In this document: positions 28,701-40,975 of the stretch, one piece after another
Layout of the letters: every line of letters begins with the position of its first letter
Position numbering within the stretch: position 1 is the first letter of the stretch
DNA from: Asterias rubens
Taxonomy: Eukaryota > Echinodermata > Asteroidea > Forcipulatida > Asteriidae
Assembly: GCF_902459465.1 (NCBI RefSeq)
Contig: NC_047078.1
Location: forward strand, 9,448,333 to 9,512,332
Direction of reading: 5' to 3'
DNA: 64,000 bases
The notes under the pieces: generated by a model
The model's database searches: none
Seen by the model: only the letters and a program-made list of their open reading frames with translations
Told to the model about the DNA's origin: nothing
Program-made: the position numbers and the translations under genes

Positions 28701-29617
28701 TCTGTGATCTTCACGATTTTTGCTTCTTACCAATTCTTCAACGTTCCTTTAAACCTAATATTTGTTTACGTTTCAGGTAATAACGGGCAGATCCAGTTGT
28801 GGCAATTCCTCTTAGAACTATTGACAGATACCAGAATGCTGGATTGCATCTCGTGGGTCGGCACACAAGGAGAGTTCAAGCTGAAGCATCCGGAGCTCGT
28901 AGCCCAACGGTGGGGAGAGCGCAAAAACAAACCATCAATGAATTACGAGAAATTAAGCAGAGCACTCAGGTAAATATAAAGTGGCGCCCAACGGCACCTA
29001 GCATTTCTCAGAAATAGTTACTATATGTATATTAAAAGTGAGCCCTTTTCACACTACGCTGCAACCCTTGGGAATAACGACTGGATTTCACACTATGCTT
29101 GCTTTACCCCTGGTCTGCCCCCCTGTCTGCTTCACATTATTACCCCTGGTCACTGGGCCTTAATTCATTCCTTAAACCATCTCAGGTGGGGAGTATGCAA
29201 CCTGTGCAACAAATGCGCTGCTCGGCTAAAACAACCATAAGAACCATCTCTGCCCTCACAGGTACCCATTTACCCCTGGGTGGAGAGAAGCATGTAGTTA
29301 AGTGTCTTGCTCAAGGTCACAAGTGTAAAATGCTGTGTAAGAACTCGGTATGAAAATCCAAGCCCTTTTTTTGACGGCCACTCTTTGCGTATGTAACAAA
29401 CACCTCCATTTCCATTTCTCACAGGTATTATTACGATGGTGATATGATAGCTAAGGTTCATGGCAAGAGATTCGTCTACCAGTTTGTATGTGACTTAAGA
29501 AGCTTACTAGGCTATAGCGCAGCCGAGCTGCATGAACGTGTCACCCAGTGCGCTAAAAACAAAGTAAAGAAAGCCGCCAGTATGGCACTGAATTCTGAGA
29601 TGCGGATAACGTGGTGA
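22743..29617 (+). CDS. GABPA: GA-binding protein alpha (ETS-family transcription factor), nine coding exons
   Basis: Nuclear activator that binds GGAA sites, usually with ankyrin-repeat GABPB, at many housekeeping promoters. Coding exons: 22743-22879, 23627-23771, 24343-24427, 25528-25602, 26404-26493, 27500-27706, 28224-28316, 28777-28969, 29425-29617; 405 residues, all in phase (human 454). Order: acidic N-terminus; ubiquitin-like OST domain about 55-140 ([20 protein letters not shown]); SAM/PNT domain about 178-246 ([32 protein letters not shown]); ETS domain from about 280 ([42 protein letters not shown]). The recognition-helix residues are intact. Start ATG has a strong context (gcagccATGG). 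The last residues (EMRITW, stop) lie in a tandem repeat. The residues between PNT and ETS are shorter than in vertebrates. Confidence 0.95.
23005..23482. mobile_element. Cluster of three MITEs in GABPA intron 1
   Basis: 23005-23165 and 23340-23482 are two TGCGAATGC-type copies in different states; the second is well delimited (AAGCCCTGTTCATACTTCCT to AGGAAGTATGAATCGGGCTT). Between them 23171-23330 is a GGGCCCAATTTCAT-type copy (gggccaaatttcatggctct to agagccatgaagtagggccc). No ORF. Confidence 0.7.
24000..24215 (+). mobile_element. SINE 3' portion with ATT tail
   Basis: Contains GATGAATTTTGAGACCCAAT, TACAAGGTGCTACGGCGCAT, CCCCAGGGAGCTGAGAAAC, then AATGCGCTATATAAGAATTT and (TTATTATT)n. Matches the body and tail of the SINE family at 10145 and 13110. 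It lies in GABPA intron 2. Confidence 0.65.
24895..25125. repeat. Dispersed repeat, inverted copy of 16855-17030
   Basis: Contains CACCTTTGACCTACATTC, CAATGGAATCACTGGATCTG and GATAAAGACAGGGGCCCAGT, the reverse order and strand of 16855-17030. It is followed by a polypurine-rich stretch and the 25220-25400 'CTTGGTGCCC'-type repeat. It lies in GABPA intron 3. Confidence 0.6.
25987..26282 (+). mobile_element. TTAA-family MITE, diverged subfamily
   Basis: TTAA then AAGCACCAGACACCTTTGG at the left end, and CAGGGTCCAGTGCCT at the right end. It lacks the central palindrome and has GAGGCCTGAAGTTTTTGA instead. It lies in GABPA intron 4. Confidence 0.75.
26512..26881 (+). mobile_element. TTAA-family MITE, complete
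   Basis: TTAA (26508-26511), AGACACTGGACACTATTGG, a modified central palindrome (CAAGACCTCAAAATC), and CCAATAGTGTCCACTGCCT at the right. The right TTAA is mutated (TCGAA). It starts 15 bases after the exon 5 donor of GABPA. Confidence 0.85.
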
Positions 29618-30190
29618 GGTGGACATGTTCCCCGTATCCGACAACAGTATTGAATGCTAGTATCCATTGCACAATCAAGGAACCAGTCTATTCACCAAGG
29701 TTCGGTTACACTGATGTGGAATGTCTGCAGAACAAGATGACAGACGCTAGACTGTTTGGGGTGAAAGGAAAACAAAATCTAGGTACACTGTATACCACTT
29801 CTTTCTGCAGATGCGGATCACGTGGTAGCGTGGAAATGTTCCCCCGATATCCAATACCAGGAATCAGTGGTATTATTCATTGCACAGAAAGGAACCAGTC
29901 TGTTTGATTTGGTTACACTGATGTGCAATGGTGGCAGAACAAGATGACAAACGCTATACTGTTTTGGGTGAAAGACAAACAAGTCACGGTATGCGGCTTC
30001 TTTCTGCAGATGCCGGTGACATGGACATGTTCCATGTATCCAACAACAGTAATGAAGGCTAGTATCCATTGCGCAAGAGAGGAACCAGTCTATTTGGTTC
30101 GGTTTATTACACTGATGCGGAATGGCGGCAGAACAAGACGACGAACGCTATACTGTTTTGGGTGAAAACCAAACAAGATGACTGACGCTA
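29599..30190 (+). repeat. Three degenerate 200-bp tandem units spanning the GABPA stop codon
   Basis: Units begin GATGCGGATAACGTGGT (29599), GATGCGGATCACGTGGT (29810) and GATGCCGGTGACATGGA (30009). Shared blocks are GACATGTTCC, AGTATCCATTGC, GAACCAGTCT, GGTTACACTGATG and AGAACAAGATGACA. Unit 1 contains the last codons and stop of GABPA; unit 2 would also read MRITW then stop. Units 2 and 3 are each preceded by TTCTTTCTGCAG, a good splice acceptor. Confidence 0.85.
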
Positions 30191-30430
30191 AAATGTTATT
30201 GGCGACAGACAAACATGTCGTGGTGCGCAACATCTTTCCAGTGCTGAAGAAAATGCGATCGCACGTGATCTAGCCATAGCTGTAGCCGAAGTCGCTGTTT
30301 CGTTCATGGCCTCAGCAGCTCTACTGCAAAGGCATTCTTGATCTCTACCGACTCATGTTCTGTCTTGTGGATGATGGTTTAGTTTGACCTAGTTTTTGTT
30401 AAATTTTTTATACATATGTTCAATGCTCTT

Positions 30431-30630
30431 ATTAGAGACCAACGAGAAGACTGAAGACAATGAAGAAATTTCAGTTTTAGATGTAGGAGGAAAACCCCGG
30501 AGAATTATTCTTCCGAACAAAACCACGCAGTTAAGTAGGGACCGAAACCCCAAGATTGGTCAGACTTGCTATGTTTTAGTTTATACTGAATTTGCTTTTT
30601 AGTCCACTATTTTTTTAATTTTGTAATAAA
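30431..30630 (+). other. GABPA 3' end: poly(A) signal and a possible alternative terminal exon
   Basis: An AATAAA at 30625-30630 is the first canonical signal after the GABPA stop and probably ends its mRNA. Just before it, 30440-30602 is an open frame (ETNEKTEDNEEISVLDVGG ... ending VLVYTEFAF) after a weak acceptor (CTTATTAG). It could be a terminal exon of an isoform, or chance. I do not recognise it. Confidence 0.35.
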
Positions 30631-30825
30631 CTAATTTTGTTGATCTGATTCAGTTGTTGTGCATTGCAGTCCAATCTGATCCCCTTTTAAGGTTTTTATT
30701 TAAGTTTTACTCACGTAAAAGTGATATTTGTTTTGATTGAGGTTGCCGGGGCAAACACAGTATAAGTCTGGTAACTCAATGAGTACAATGGAAAGAACAT
30801 AAATGTATACGAGAATAAGACTTAA

Positions 30826-31190
30826 AGGCACTGAACACTTGGTAATAACTCAACATAACTTTTAGCACAAAAACTACCTTACTTGGTATACGCGCATTTG
30901 AGAGCTGTTGATAGTAAAAAAAACAATGTGAGGACCAGCATGCCCTCTGACGTTTTTAAGTGAGGTAATTTCTCATTCAAATGTTTAAAAGACTTCAGGC
31001 CTGAAGCCTTTATTGGGCATCTGAAAACACACAAAGTAATTGTGCAACATGGGTGTTTTTTCTTACATTATTCTCTTTCAATTCGACGACCAATTGAGTC
31101 GAAATTTCCACAGGTTTGTTTTTTTGTGCATATCATAGCATACACCAAGTGAGAAGACTGGTCTTTGACAATTACCAAAACGTTCCAGGT
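30826..31190 (-). mobile_element. TTAA-family MITE, minus orientation, diverged
   Basis: TTAA (30822-30825), AGGCACTGAACACTTGGTAAT, inner ATGTTTAAAAGACTTCAGGC and a right end GACAATTACCAAAACGTTCCA. The right terminus runs into a GTTTCACAAAGAGTTGAGAT-type element at about 31192-31290. Confidence 0.75.
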
Positions 31191-31289
31191 GTGGGTTTCA
31201 CAAAGAGTTGAGATAAAAGTCTTATCTCAAGTTAAGACAAGTTACTCATCCTAACATACATGTTCAACATTTAGGACTTGCTTGAAATT

Positions 31290-34133
31290 TTTAATAACTC
31301 CTAACGATATTTTCAGAAAATCTGAATACAAGTAATATTAAACTTGACTTTTTTTTTTACATAACAGCAGATAATTCTTTGTTTATTAGTGATTTAGCTG
31401 ATCACACAACTACACAACTCAAATGTTTTTATTACATTTTTATGTATGCTTCTTGTTGTAAAGTACTATGATTTTTTTTAAAACAGTTATCGTGTTAAAT
31501 AAAAGAATAAAGAGTGATTTGTTAAAATATATTTTAGATACTGAACCCAATCACCACAAGAATTTGTTAAAAAATATAATTATAATATGCAAAATAGTGG
31601 CCCATAGTATACAACAGTTGTTATGATAAGACGGTGAGAAATTTTATGAGGCATAAACATTGTAAAAATGAAATGAAAATTAGAGACACTCATTCAAACT
31701 TTTGAAAAGGTGCACTTTTTTTACACAAGCTACCTCAACAAAAATTACGTTTTGATGAGGGACTGGAAACCAGTCTAGGGTTCCTTTAAAAAAAGTACAA
31801 TAAACGTGGATCACTTTAGTACGGTCTAAAAAGTGTTAATAAAAATATCAATTATTTTAATCAGAATAAACCATAACGATAATGTGACCAAGTACCTTTT
31901 GGTATGATTACGTGACAGTTTGTAAGAAAAAAATAATATCCAAAGAAACAAAAATACAAATCGTGATTATAATAGTAGCCCAAAAAGACCTGTCCAAATT
32001 AGCGAAGTACAATAATTAGGATTACAAAGAAACTAATGAATTATTTGACATTTAAAAGTATACATAATGCAAACAGTGTAGATAAAATTCAAAATTAACC
32101 CTCGTACTGTCTGACTATTCAATATCCTCCAATATGGGTTTGAATGATAAACTATGCCAGCCTTCAATATAAGATGTGGTGAATGCATCTACACAGTACA
32201 CAGTCAACCCTCCTACTGTTTGACTATTCAGTATCATCCACTGTGGTTGTGAGCAGAGAATTGTTTAAAACATGTCTTCAAAGCAAAGCAGGAAACTGGT
32301 TGTAACAAATGGCACAAGTGACATGGCAATTTGAGCAGGTAATTTATTCTAACTGGTAAGCATAATTTGTTCATGCTTAGGACCATTGTTCCAACTAAAG
32401 TAACTCTAGATGAAATTGGGTTTTTGGAGGGTTAATTTTAATCTACCACTAAGCCTACATTATTTCCGTTAAAAATGAATTCTTATCATGTGCTACATAT
32501 ACAATATACATTCTTAAAGTAAAGCTACAGCGATAAAACATAGCAGCATTGTACCTAATCCCACTAGTAAACACACACTGTACAATAATATAACTACTGT
32601 TTCGAACGACCCCTTAAAGGCGCACTACAACGGAATCGGAAATCTCGGATTACAAATTATGAAATTTATACACAATTTGAATGATGATACATCATTAACT
32701 TTTGAAAGAGTAAACTCATTCCAATTCCCTACTTTTAAAATAGGGTCATACTTTTGTATTGACCTCGAAAAGATAATTATGGAAATTGTCACTACAGGAC
32801 TACTCCATGTGAAGATGCTAATAGTAATAAGCATCCTGCAAAATTATTCAGTCTGAAGTTTCAGAATCAGAATTTGAAATTTGCAACGATCGTCTGGAAA
32901 GTTTTCATGGTTTTGATTTTAATTCTGCCCTGAATTTTGCTAGAGATGGGGTTATTATCCATTGGCCTGGGCTGGGCAGCTACTGCGACGAATGATTGCT
33001 TAGTTGAGTTGCGACAACCGTTTTTAACTACTCAGTTAATCATGCCGCCACGACTACTACAAAAATAGCCTCGACTTCCCTCTTAGTGAACAAATTGTGT
33101 CGCCAACGCAATCAGACATCAGTGTCACAATCCTTCAAGCTTAAATTTTACTGAATTGTGCCTGTTTGAATTTGGTTATGAATTTGGTTCACATTTCGAT
33201 TGAATTGATTAATAACCGAGTACTGGAGAAGTAAATCTTAGCACAGTATTTCAGTTATCAAATTATAGTTATCAAATTAAAAAATATTACACCCTGAAAT
33301 TAAATCTGTATAACTTTTCACCAATATTGTATCATACCTTTTATGCTTTCCTGTAGCAACTCTGAAGAACCTAGCAACAACCTTTCAGACTTTTTCAAAT
33401 ACTGTCCGGCAAATTCTTGAAAACTGGCCTCAATTTCAAAACTAAAAAAAAGATATTATTTAGCTTTTAAATTACCAAACTGGAATATTCTTTCCGTTTT
33501 GTCTGTGTATACCCCATACTGGATGGGCTAACATAGTTTTGTACATTCCTTAATTTTGTCTCCCTTCAATGTTGCATGTCCCCCCCCCCTCCTTTCAATG
33601 ACTCAAAAAGTCCACACTCCGTTTTTCTTTCACAGCATTTCCTTCCCACTTCTCCAAGTTCTCAATTACTGAATATCACGGAAAATGAATACAAAAGCTG
33701 CTGTCTATTGACAATTCAAACTTCGGAATAAAATTGAAATTTTATCTAAAGTAACTGAAAACTTGGAAGATTTGGTGACTGAAGAATAGTAGAATACAGA
33801 ACATGTTAAAACTGTTACAAGTGCTGGAATGGTTAGACAGATAAATGCCTAAATAGTACTTAATAATTATTTGTAAAGTTATGGGTCTAACTTTATAGAG
33901 CTGCTTAACGGCTGTTAATATTTTTCCCCTAAACAGTCAATTTTGTGCTTACAAAACCACAGAATCGTAAACAAAATTGCTCAAGAAGTTAAACTGCAAT
34001 CCTGCTGAAAGCAACTCTATGAAATTACGTCTCGGTTGTGTTCAGCGTAAGTTTTCCTTTGATTTGGTTTGAGAAGCAAACCCAGTTTCAAACAATGCGA
34101 GTGCCTAAAACACTAGAGCATGAAGGGAACAAT
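31290..34133. other. Intergenic DNA and TRIM-NHL 3' flank, no gene seen
   Basis: AT-rich with no splice-flanked open frame that I recognise. 33885-34030 is a decayed GGGCCCAATTTCAT-type copy (GGGTCTAACTTTATAGAGCT to AAGCAACTCTATGAAATTAC). A poly-C tract lies near 33582-33592. No canonical TTTATT (minus AATAAA) lies close to the TRIM stop, so its 3' end is not fixed. Confidence 0.5.
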
Positions 34134-37100
34134 CTACGACATGTTAAAGATCCGAACAGAATGATAATTAGCCATAATGAGCATTCCTTTTGTGTTAAAG
34201 CAGATACCCTGCGGCATGTACTGCTTATCAGCAATACACTTAATATGCTTCCCACGTGCGGTGTAGTGATGGATCTGTCCAGTGTTGATGTATCCCATGT
34301 ATCCGGAAATGTAAATCTCGTCGTTACCATCGATGGCGATTCCGGCAGGCTTCATCTTCTCTCCTTCGAAGACGGTCTCAAAACCGAAGGCCTCGTTACC
34401 CTTAGCGCCCCATGGGTCGACGGCGACCACCTTGCCCTCGTCGGCATTACTCATGAGGATGAGGTTCTTACCGGTGACGCAGATGAACTCTGGTTTCATG
34501 TTGACCTGGATGATGCGTTCAACTTTTCCGTCGATTGGGCTGTGGATGCTGATCAACTGACGAGTGAAGTCACCTATAAAAAAAAACAATAAAAAAATCC
34601 TTTTAAAGGCAAAGTTTATCTTTTGTTTTGGGCACAGTTTGATTCTTCAATCCAATAAAAATGTAGATACTATACAGTAAAACAAATCGGTAAAAATTTC
34701 AAAAGATGTTAGCTTTTTTTGAGATATTGCAATTATCCCACGCAAATATATTTAAGGCAGATAAAATTATTTATAGGAACACAATCTGAGAATATTTTCT
34801 GACAGTAAAATTTCTCGGATTCAACTTTTTGGCCGAAAAAATTCGAAGTAAAATACTTCCCAGAATGCTTAATAGTATCTGAAACAGCTGCACTTTAAAC
34901 CAAGTAAGGTTGTATTGCCGTTCATTTTGAAATGGGCTTTTTGATGGGCAATTTGTGGATGGCTTTTGAAGGTTTTGGTGGTTAGAGTTAAACTGAGTTA
35001 AATTTTGGAGGTTGGACTGCCAAAGAAGGACCAGAAAACTGACAAGTGCATTAAAGCTGCGACTCAACTTACCAATGTAGATTCGATCTTCCTTGTCGAT
35101 AGCAACGCAACGAGGATCCACGGTTCCCTGCTCACTAGGAGCCACTGGGAACTGCAGGACTTGCTTGCGGTCACCGTTGTAAACGGTGGCCAATCCAGAG
35201 CGGTCAATCACGACCAGACGATTCTTGGAATCGCATGCAACATTACGTGCTGTAGAGACAAAATAGTTTGAGGTTGAATAAATAAGAAACTGACAAGAGC
35301 AGGATTCGAACCAACACCTCGGAATTAACATTCTGGTGTCTTAAGCCCGGTTCATACTTCCTGCGAATGCGATGCGAATTTGATGTGAATTAGTAGGCAT
35401 AACTCAATAGAATTGAACGTTATGTCCTGAGTTGTCGCCTTTGATTTATAGTTTTAAAAACAAAGTCACAGAAAAGTAACAACACCAAAAATATCTTGAG
35501 GGATGCTTACCACTTTGAGCTGGGATGCTCACTTTGTGATTGCCTTCGCTCGAACTAACCGCAACACGGTTGTTGTTACGATCGGCCACAGCGATATCCC
35601 CATTTGGGCAAGCAGTGATACCTCTTGCCCACTTAAATTCACCCTCCATGGTTCCTTCTTTTCCGAACGTTGCCATCATGTCCCACTCTCCTCTCTTGAC
35701 GACCTGGCCAAGAGTTACGTTGTCGGCGGCTTCCTTTGCCAGACCGGTAAACTTCAGGAACGAGAGCTTCTGATGCACCTGTTGTTAGGAAATTAATTGA
35801 TTGACGAGTAAGTATATAAAAAAAGAAATATTTTAATTATTATTTTTGTTCTCTCCACTAGTTCATTCATTGCTCTTTGCTGTATTTTTTAATGTTTTTA
35901 TATAAATATAAATATAAAAAAATTCATACAAAAGAGATTGAAATAAAGATATGGAGAAGACTAGACTGAGGATGAAAATGTAAATTTTCCTTTAACCTCA
36001 AGGAAAAGGTTCAGTCTGCAAGAAAACATATAAACGGTACAGACATGCAACAACATTTGAATTCTGCCGACAGAGATGTAGACTCTCTCTGCGATTCTTA
36101 CGATGTTCTCGAGATTATGCGTTCGCGACTATGGTCTCATATACTGGAGAGCTGTTTGGAGCCAGCAGCCTAGCTATATATAGCAAGCTAGACCAATTTT
36201 AGAGGTGGGCTCTAAATCCAATTTAGTCCACCAAGGGTGAGCGGTTAAACAACATTGTTCATAATTGATTATGGGCAGCCATCATTGCTTAAGTGCAATC
36301 TGGGGGAAATCTGTGCTGGGAACCACAAGGTATTTTGCTCAGAGTATACTGGGCGAAATTTGGTCTGGGCTGGCCTGCCCGGCAAGGTCAACCGTGGCAA
36401 CAATGTATCCAGCATAAATGACTTGTCCACAAATCTAGCCAGAACAGGAATGACTTTTCGAGTCTCCAGAACTTGCTTACCTGTGGTGGGCTCTTTTCCG
36501 TCAGATTCTGCAGGTCTCTCTCCACCGTTGGATGGAGCGAGAGGAAGTCAGAGTCCGTGGCGGTCTCGATGGCGTTACGGGCAACCTCCAAGGAGTGACG
36601 AGCCTTACCGATGAAGGATGTTACTTTCTGATCGCTCTGTTGCATTGTCTGGGCTCTCTGCTTCTCAGTATGGTCAATCTCATCCAGTAAGGACTAAGGG
36701 GAAGGCAAACAACACAAATGAAGCATTATTAATTGAGGTTTTGCCGTAGCAGTTATTTTGAGTAGCAGGCCTTGCCCTTCGCTCTTCAATCAATCAGTCA
36801 ATCAATCAATCAATCAAAAGAAATTTATAAAATCCAAAAATGCCAAAATCAAAAGTTTGCTCTAAGGCGCCGATGTATGGGCACAATCAGGAGAAACACT
36901 CTTAAAAGAGCACAGCAATTTTCCTTTTGGTAATGAGGAAAATGTGCAGTTTGTAGTTCTTAACATCTGTTCTTATTCTGTAGGACCGTTCTTGTCATCT
37001 TTCTAACTTGACTTGACTTTTTATACTTAACCTTTTATTCCTTGATAACAATTTGCTTCTCTTTTTAAAACTCAGTACAATTTACTTTGAATACTGACTG

Positions 37101-39161
37101 TTTTCCGAATACTCTAACCTTTCTAGTCTTGTATAACTAAAAAGCTTTTATTGTTCTTGCCCAATACCTTTCCTTTCTTGTCTTAGTGCTTTACCTTTTC
37201 TATCTTTCCTCATTAAGTAGACTCTTCTAAAACTAAAAAGCTTTACTTGTTCATGCTAAATACTTTAAGCTATCTTGTCTTCTTTACCTTTTCTTTCTTT
37301 CTGAGCTCGGAGATCTTGGAAGCCACCAGTTCTTGAATACTCTTTCTAGCATCACTGGCATTGATCTTCAGATCATTCTTGACTGTGTTCAATCCCTTCT
37401 GCACCTGCTGGAACTCGTTAACAACCTGCAACCATTCAAACAATAATTGATTAATTACACATATATTGTAAACAAGATGGTTAAAGAATTCATGCTCCTG
37501 TTGTATGACACAAAACACATACGTCCATATATTTACATTAAATTTACATGGTAAAAAGCTAATTGTTGAAAGCTAATGTCCTTTAATTTTTAGAAATTGG
37601 TAAAACAATTTCATGAAAAAAGGCTACGTCTTGTGAATTATTATACGTAACAAAACAGTATTATAATTTTACTTTTAGAAAGAGAACTTCCATTCTTGTT
37701 TTGTTTTAACAAATCAAATCTCACAGGTTACCGGTAAACTGGATATATGTGTTCTTACAATTAAATAACAAAATAGGCCTACAACAGGATTATACATACA
37801 AATATTTTACAGTAAGTTAAACATTAAACGAAAATATATAGCATTTAACCAAGACATTAAATAGTGAACATTGACAATAAAAAGAAGACCAACTCCACAC
37901 AAGGTTTAAAAAGATAGGAATTAGGTAAAAGGACAAAAGCCAGATAAGAAAGATTTTTATAAAAAGGAACAGCATTTAGGTTTCATTAATTAAGAACATC
38001 TTTTAACAAGAATAGCAAAAATTGAACAATAATAAGAGACACAAAATATGGAGCTTCTATGTGCACAACAAAATATGAAAAAGTTACATTAAATATATGA
38101 GGCAATTTCAAACAAAACATAGAATGAACCAAAATAAAACAGAATCAGCTTGACGAATATAAAGAGGTACATGTAACTCATTAAAAGTGTCTTTATAATA
38201 AATTATGAGTTTTTTCAACAAGAAGAAAAATGAAGCATCGGGCATGGCAGTGCATGTTTTGGGAGGGGAATTTAATGTTTCATACAAAAGGTCATGTGTG
38301 GGTACTCCTAGAACTATGAGGTTTGCTCCCTGCTAGCGTTTGTTTGTAGGGACGACAGCGGAACGAACCTCTCAGAGTTCAAGGAGTAATGCTTGGTAAC
38401 AGTTGTTATTTTAGCCTTGTTTTGAGGGGTAATAAACTTTTTTAAGAGAAAAGGAACGTGTGTAAGTTTACCTCTTCGGTTTTTGGCAAGAAGTCTCTCA
38501 TGCTCTGACGGCGTCGATTGGCGGCCTCCCTGATGCTGACAGATTCATGCTGGGGGCGGGCGTGTCCCAAGAAGGCGCATTCCAGACAGATCAACTCGCT
38601 GCATGTCTCACAGAAGCAGCGGATCTTCTCGCCTGGATGATTCTCACACTCTGGTGCCTTCTTACGGGCCGGACTCTTCAACTCAATCTTCCCGGTTCGA
38701 AGCTCGTCCAACGTTGCGATGGAATGATTCTTGATCATGGCGAAACGCTTGTGGGCCTCGACGCACCCTTGACACAGGAAGTGATCGCAGTCCATACATC
38801 TCGCGATGGCTTCTTTATTCTCATCACACCCGCCGCACTCCAACTTCTTACCCTTAGCACCGAGTAGCTGATCGTGCAGAACCATCTCCTCGACAACTCC
38901 GCTCAAGTGAAGGTTAGACTTCAACCCAGTGATCCCGCCGATTGGCAATTCCGTCTCGTCGCTGCACACCGGACACGGGATCCGCGTATTCTTGGGATAC
39001 TTCATGTTGCGGTATTTCACGAGGCAATCTTCGCAGAAGGTATGGACGCAGTCCATGATTTTGGGCTTGAAGTAGAAGTTTTGGCAGAGGCCACATTTCA
39101 GCGACTCTTTGCTGATTTTGTTCAGCACGGTGCTGGCGGCGTTTTTAAACATCGCAGTCAT
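34134..39161 (-). CDS. TRIM-NHL family protein (RING, two B-boxes, coiled coil, beta-propeller), six coding exons
   Basis: Probable cytoplasmic E3 ubiquitin ligase and/or RNA-binding regulator, like TRIM2/3/71 relatives. Coding exons: 38472-39161, 37288-37425, 36481-36693, 35511-35778, 35073-35249, 34134-34573; 641 residues, all in phase. RING zinc ligands C23, C26, C38, H40, C43, C46, C63, C66. B-box 1 from C109 (CGGCDENKEAIARCMDC); B-box 2 from C172 (CENHPGEKIRCFCETC); coiled coil about 231-340; NHL-like propeller about 385-641 (FKWARGITACPNGDIAVADR, PAGIAIDGNDEIYISG, MPQGICFNTKGMLIMAN). No filamin repeat is evident between coil and propeller, so it is not a simple TRIM2/3/71 orthologue. 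The first coding exon follows an acceptor (TTGCGTAG), so an untranslated exon lies upstream. Confidence 0.9.
36783..36817. repeat. (ATCA)n microsatellite
   Basis: Tandem CAATCAATCAATCA units with a GTC interruption, in a TRIM-NHL intron. Confidence 0.9.
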
Positions 39162-39298
39162 CTTGGCAGATGGTTTCTACGCAAATCTGTGGTCGGGAAA
39201 AACACAAGTAAAGAATACATAGAACTGGTTATCAATCATATTGATTCATTTCAATCCGGACTCCTATTGCCCAATAATATTGACTATAGACTTCAACT

Positions 39299-39434
39299 TG
39301 GCCCAATTCCATAAAGCTGTTAAGCAGAAAAAAACTGCTTGACAAAATAATTTGTTTGCTAAGCAAACACCAGTCACAGCATGAAAACTTCTGGCTACCA
39401 ACCTTTTTCTGTGCTTTACAGGCAAATTGGGCCC
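39299..39434. mobile_element. GGGCCCAATTTCAT-type MITE, short copy
   Basis: Starts tggcccaattccataaagct, contains GCTTGACAAAATAATTTGTT and ends tttacaggcaaattgggccc. Lies just upstream of the TRIM-NHL first coding exon. Confidence 0.7.
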
Positions 39435-39589
39435 TGAAATTCTTCCACCCAGATAAATTAACTACTTTTATGTGAACAAGAATCAGAACAACAAATTAAC
39501 ATCTCAAAAATGCTAAGTCATTGTTGCCCATTTTGATTTGCAGCTATCAATGATCAAAAAAGGTATTGATTTGATAATTAGAAATATTT

Positions 39590-39720
39590 CTGAATCCTGC
39601 CACCACTTTTTCACTCATTTTGATTTGACAATATCTCACTATATATAATGATAAACCATGAAACACTATATTATTTCATAACGAATACAAAAGTGGTGGC
39701 AGGATACATACATTCTTCCT
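39590..39720. mobile_element. 'CCTGCCACCACTTTTTCA' inverted-repeat element
   Basis: Arms TGAATCCTGCCACCACTTTT and inverse AAAAGTGGTGGCAGGATACA enclose an AT-rich core with a TATATAATGATA stretch. Same family as 22195-22315 and 46085-46235. Confidence 0.7.
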
Positions 39721-40370
39721 AAAACGGCCCAACCCTTGTCAATGCATTATATCGTGCTAATTTGTTGGTGACCGCATCAAATTACAAAATACACAACTCG
39801 ACCATCTGCCAGCGCAACTTTGGTCCCTGGCAACGCCTCGCCCAGCGGGCCAGCAGGAGAGCATACAACCCGTACCACACGTTTCACTAAAATTAAAACA
39901 TCACTGATAAAAAGACGGTAAAATGCATCCTTTATTCACAAATTATACAACAACATACCACTGATAAAGACTCTCCTTGCTTCCTAATCAACTCCTATTG
40001 CGAATAATTAGCTTGTTACTCAACAGAAAACCCTCAAAACATGGGTATTTCGTAGTGAGATTCGGCAAAAATAGTCAGTAATGACGCGCTGACAAAACAC
40101 CACGATCTACACCTGTTATTTTTTTAATTATGCTGTGCTAACCACGCATGCGTAAGGTATAACAAAAAACCACAGCCTGTGTACACAAATCGTCATTGAA
40201 TGAATGGAATTTTAGGAATGTGCAAGTGCCACTATGCCTTTTTGTTTGTGACCTTTGGACAAGCTCAAATCCTTTGGGCATTACTGGCATTTTTAGGGTG
40301 GGTTTAAAAAAATATATTATTGAAATACGATTATTTTTACGTGAGGGCTTGTTTGCGAATAGTTAATTTT

Positions 40371-40410
40371 AATTAATAGCTGGAATATTCAAATATTCCA
40401 GCTATTAATT
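40371..40410. repeat. Perfect 40-bp palindrome
   Basis: Arms AATTAATAGCTGGAATATT and inverse (19 bp each) around a 2-base centre. No relation to the MITE families was seen. Confidence 0.9.
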
Positions 40411-40975
40411 TGGTGGAATTGAAGCGCACTGCGACCGACGGAAACTACTGCCGTAGAGATTATTTTTTCAAATTCGAACCTATTTTTTTTTAAGGAAACA
40501 CTTTGTGTACGTCGTGCATGTAGGCCTATACCATGTATAATGTAGGCCTGTAGGTATATCGTGTGAATTTTCAAAAAAGGCAACAATAATTTGGATGTCA
40601 TAAAAGTTTTAAAATTTCAAAAAACGGTGAGAATGGAGCCGGACTGAGACAAACTCCCGGCCCGCGAAACGCGTAAACAATAAATGTTATCAACAAATAT
40701 TTTATAAATAACAAATATATATTGATTTATTGTCCAAACCAACAGCGGACAGACCACCAAATTATTACAGGAAAGGTAATAAAAGAATAACTTCACCTTT
40801 AAATTAACAATAAAACTAATACCTAGTTATCTCCCAGGTACGCGCTTCGCTTCTTTTTCCAAAAGTTGACTTTGAACTATGTTTATCTTTTTCATCTAGT
40901 TCTTCAAATAGTGTACAAAATTGAGCACATCGCTTCCGATGTCTGATTGCCTCTATGGTTGATGATAGCTATTAA

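Noticed and set aside
34038-34592. 184-codon open frame on the plus strand
   Set aside because: It is the antisense of the last TRIM-NHL exon, which has the correct splice signals and a clear propeller protein on the minus strand.
38547-39314. Plus-strand open frames of 106 and 146 codons
   Set aside because: Antisense shadows of the RING/B-box exon.
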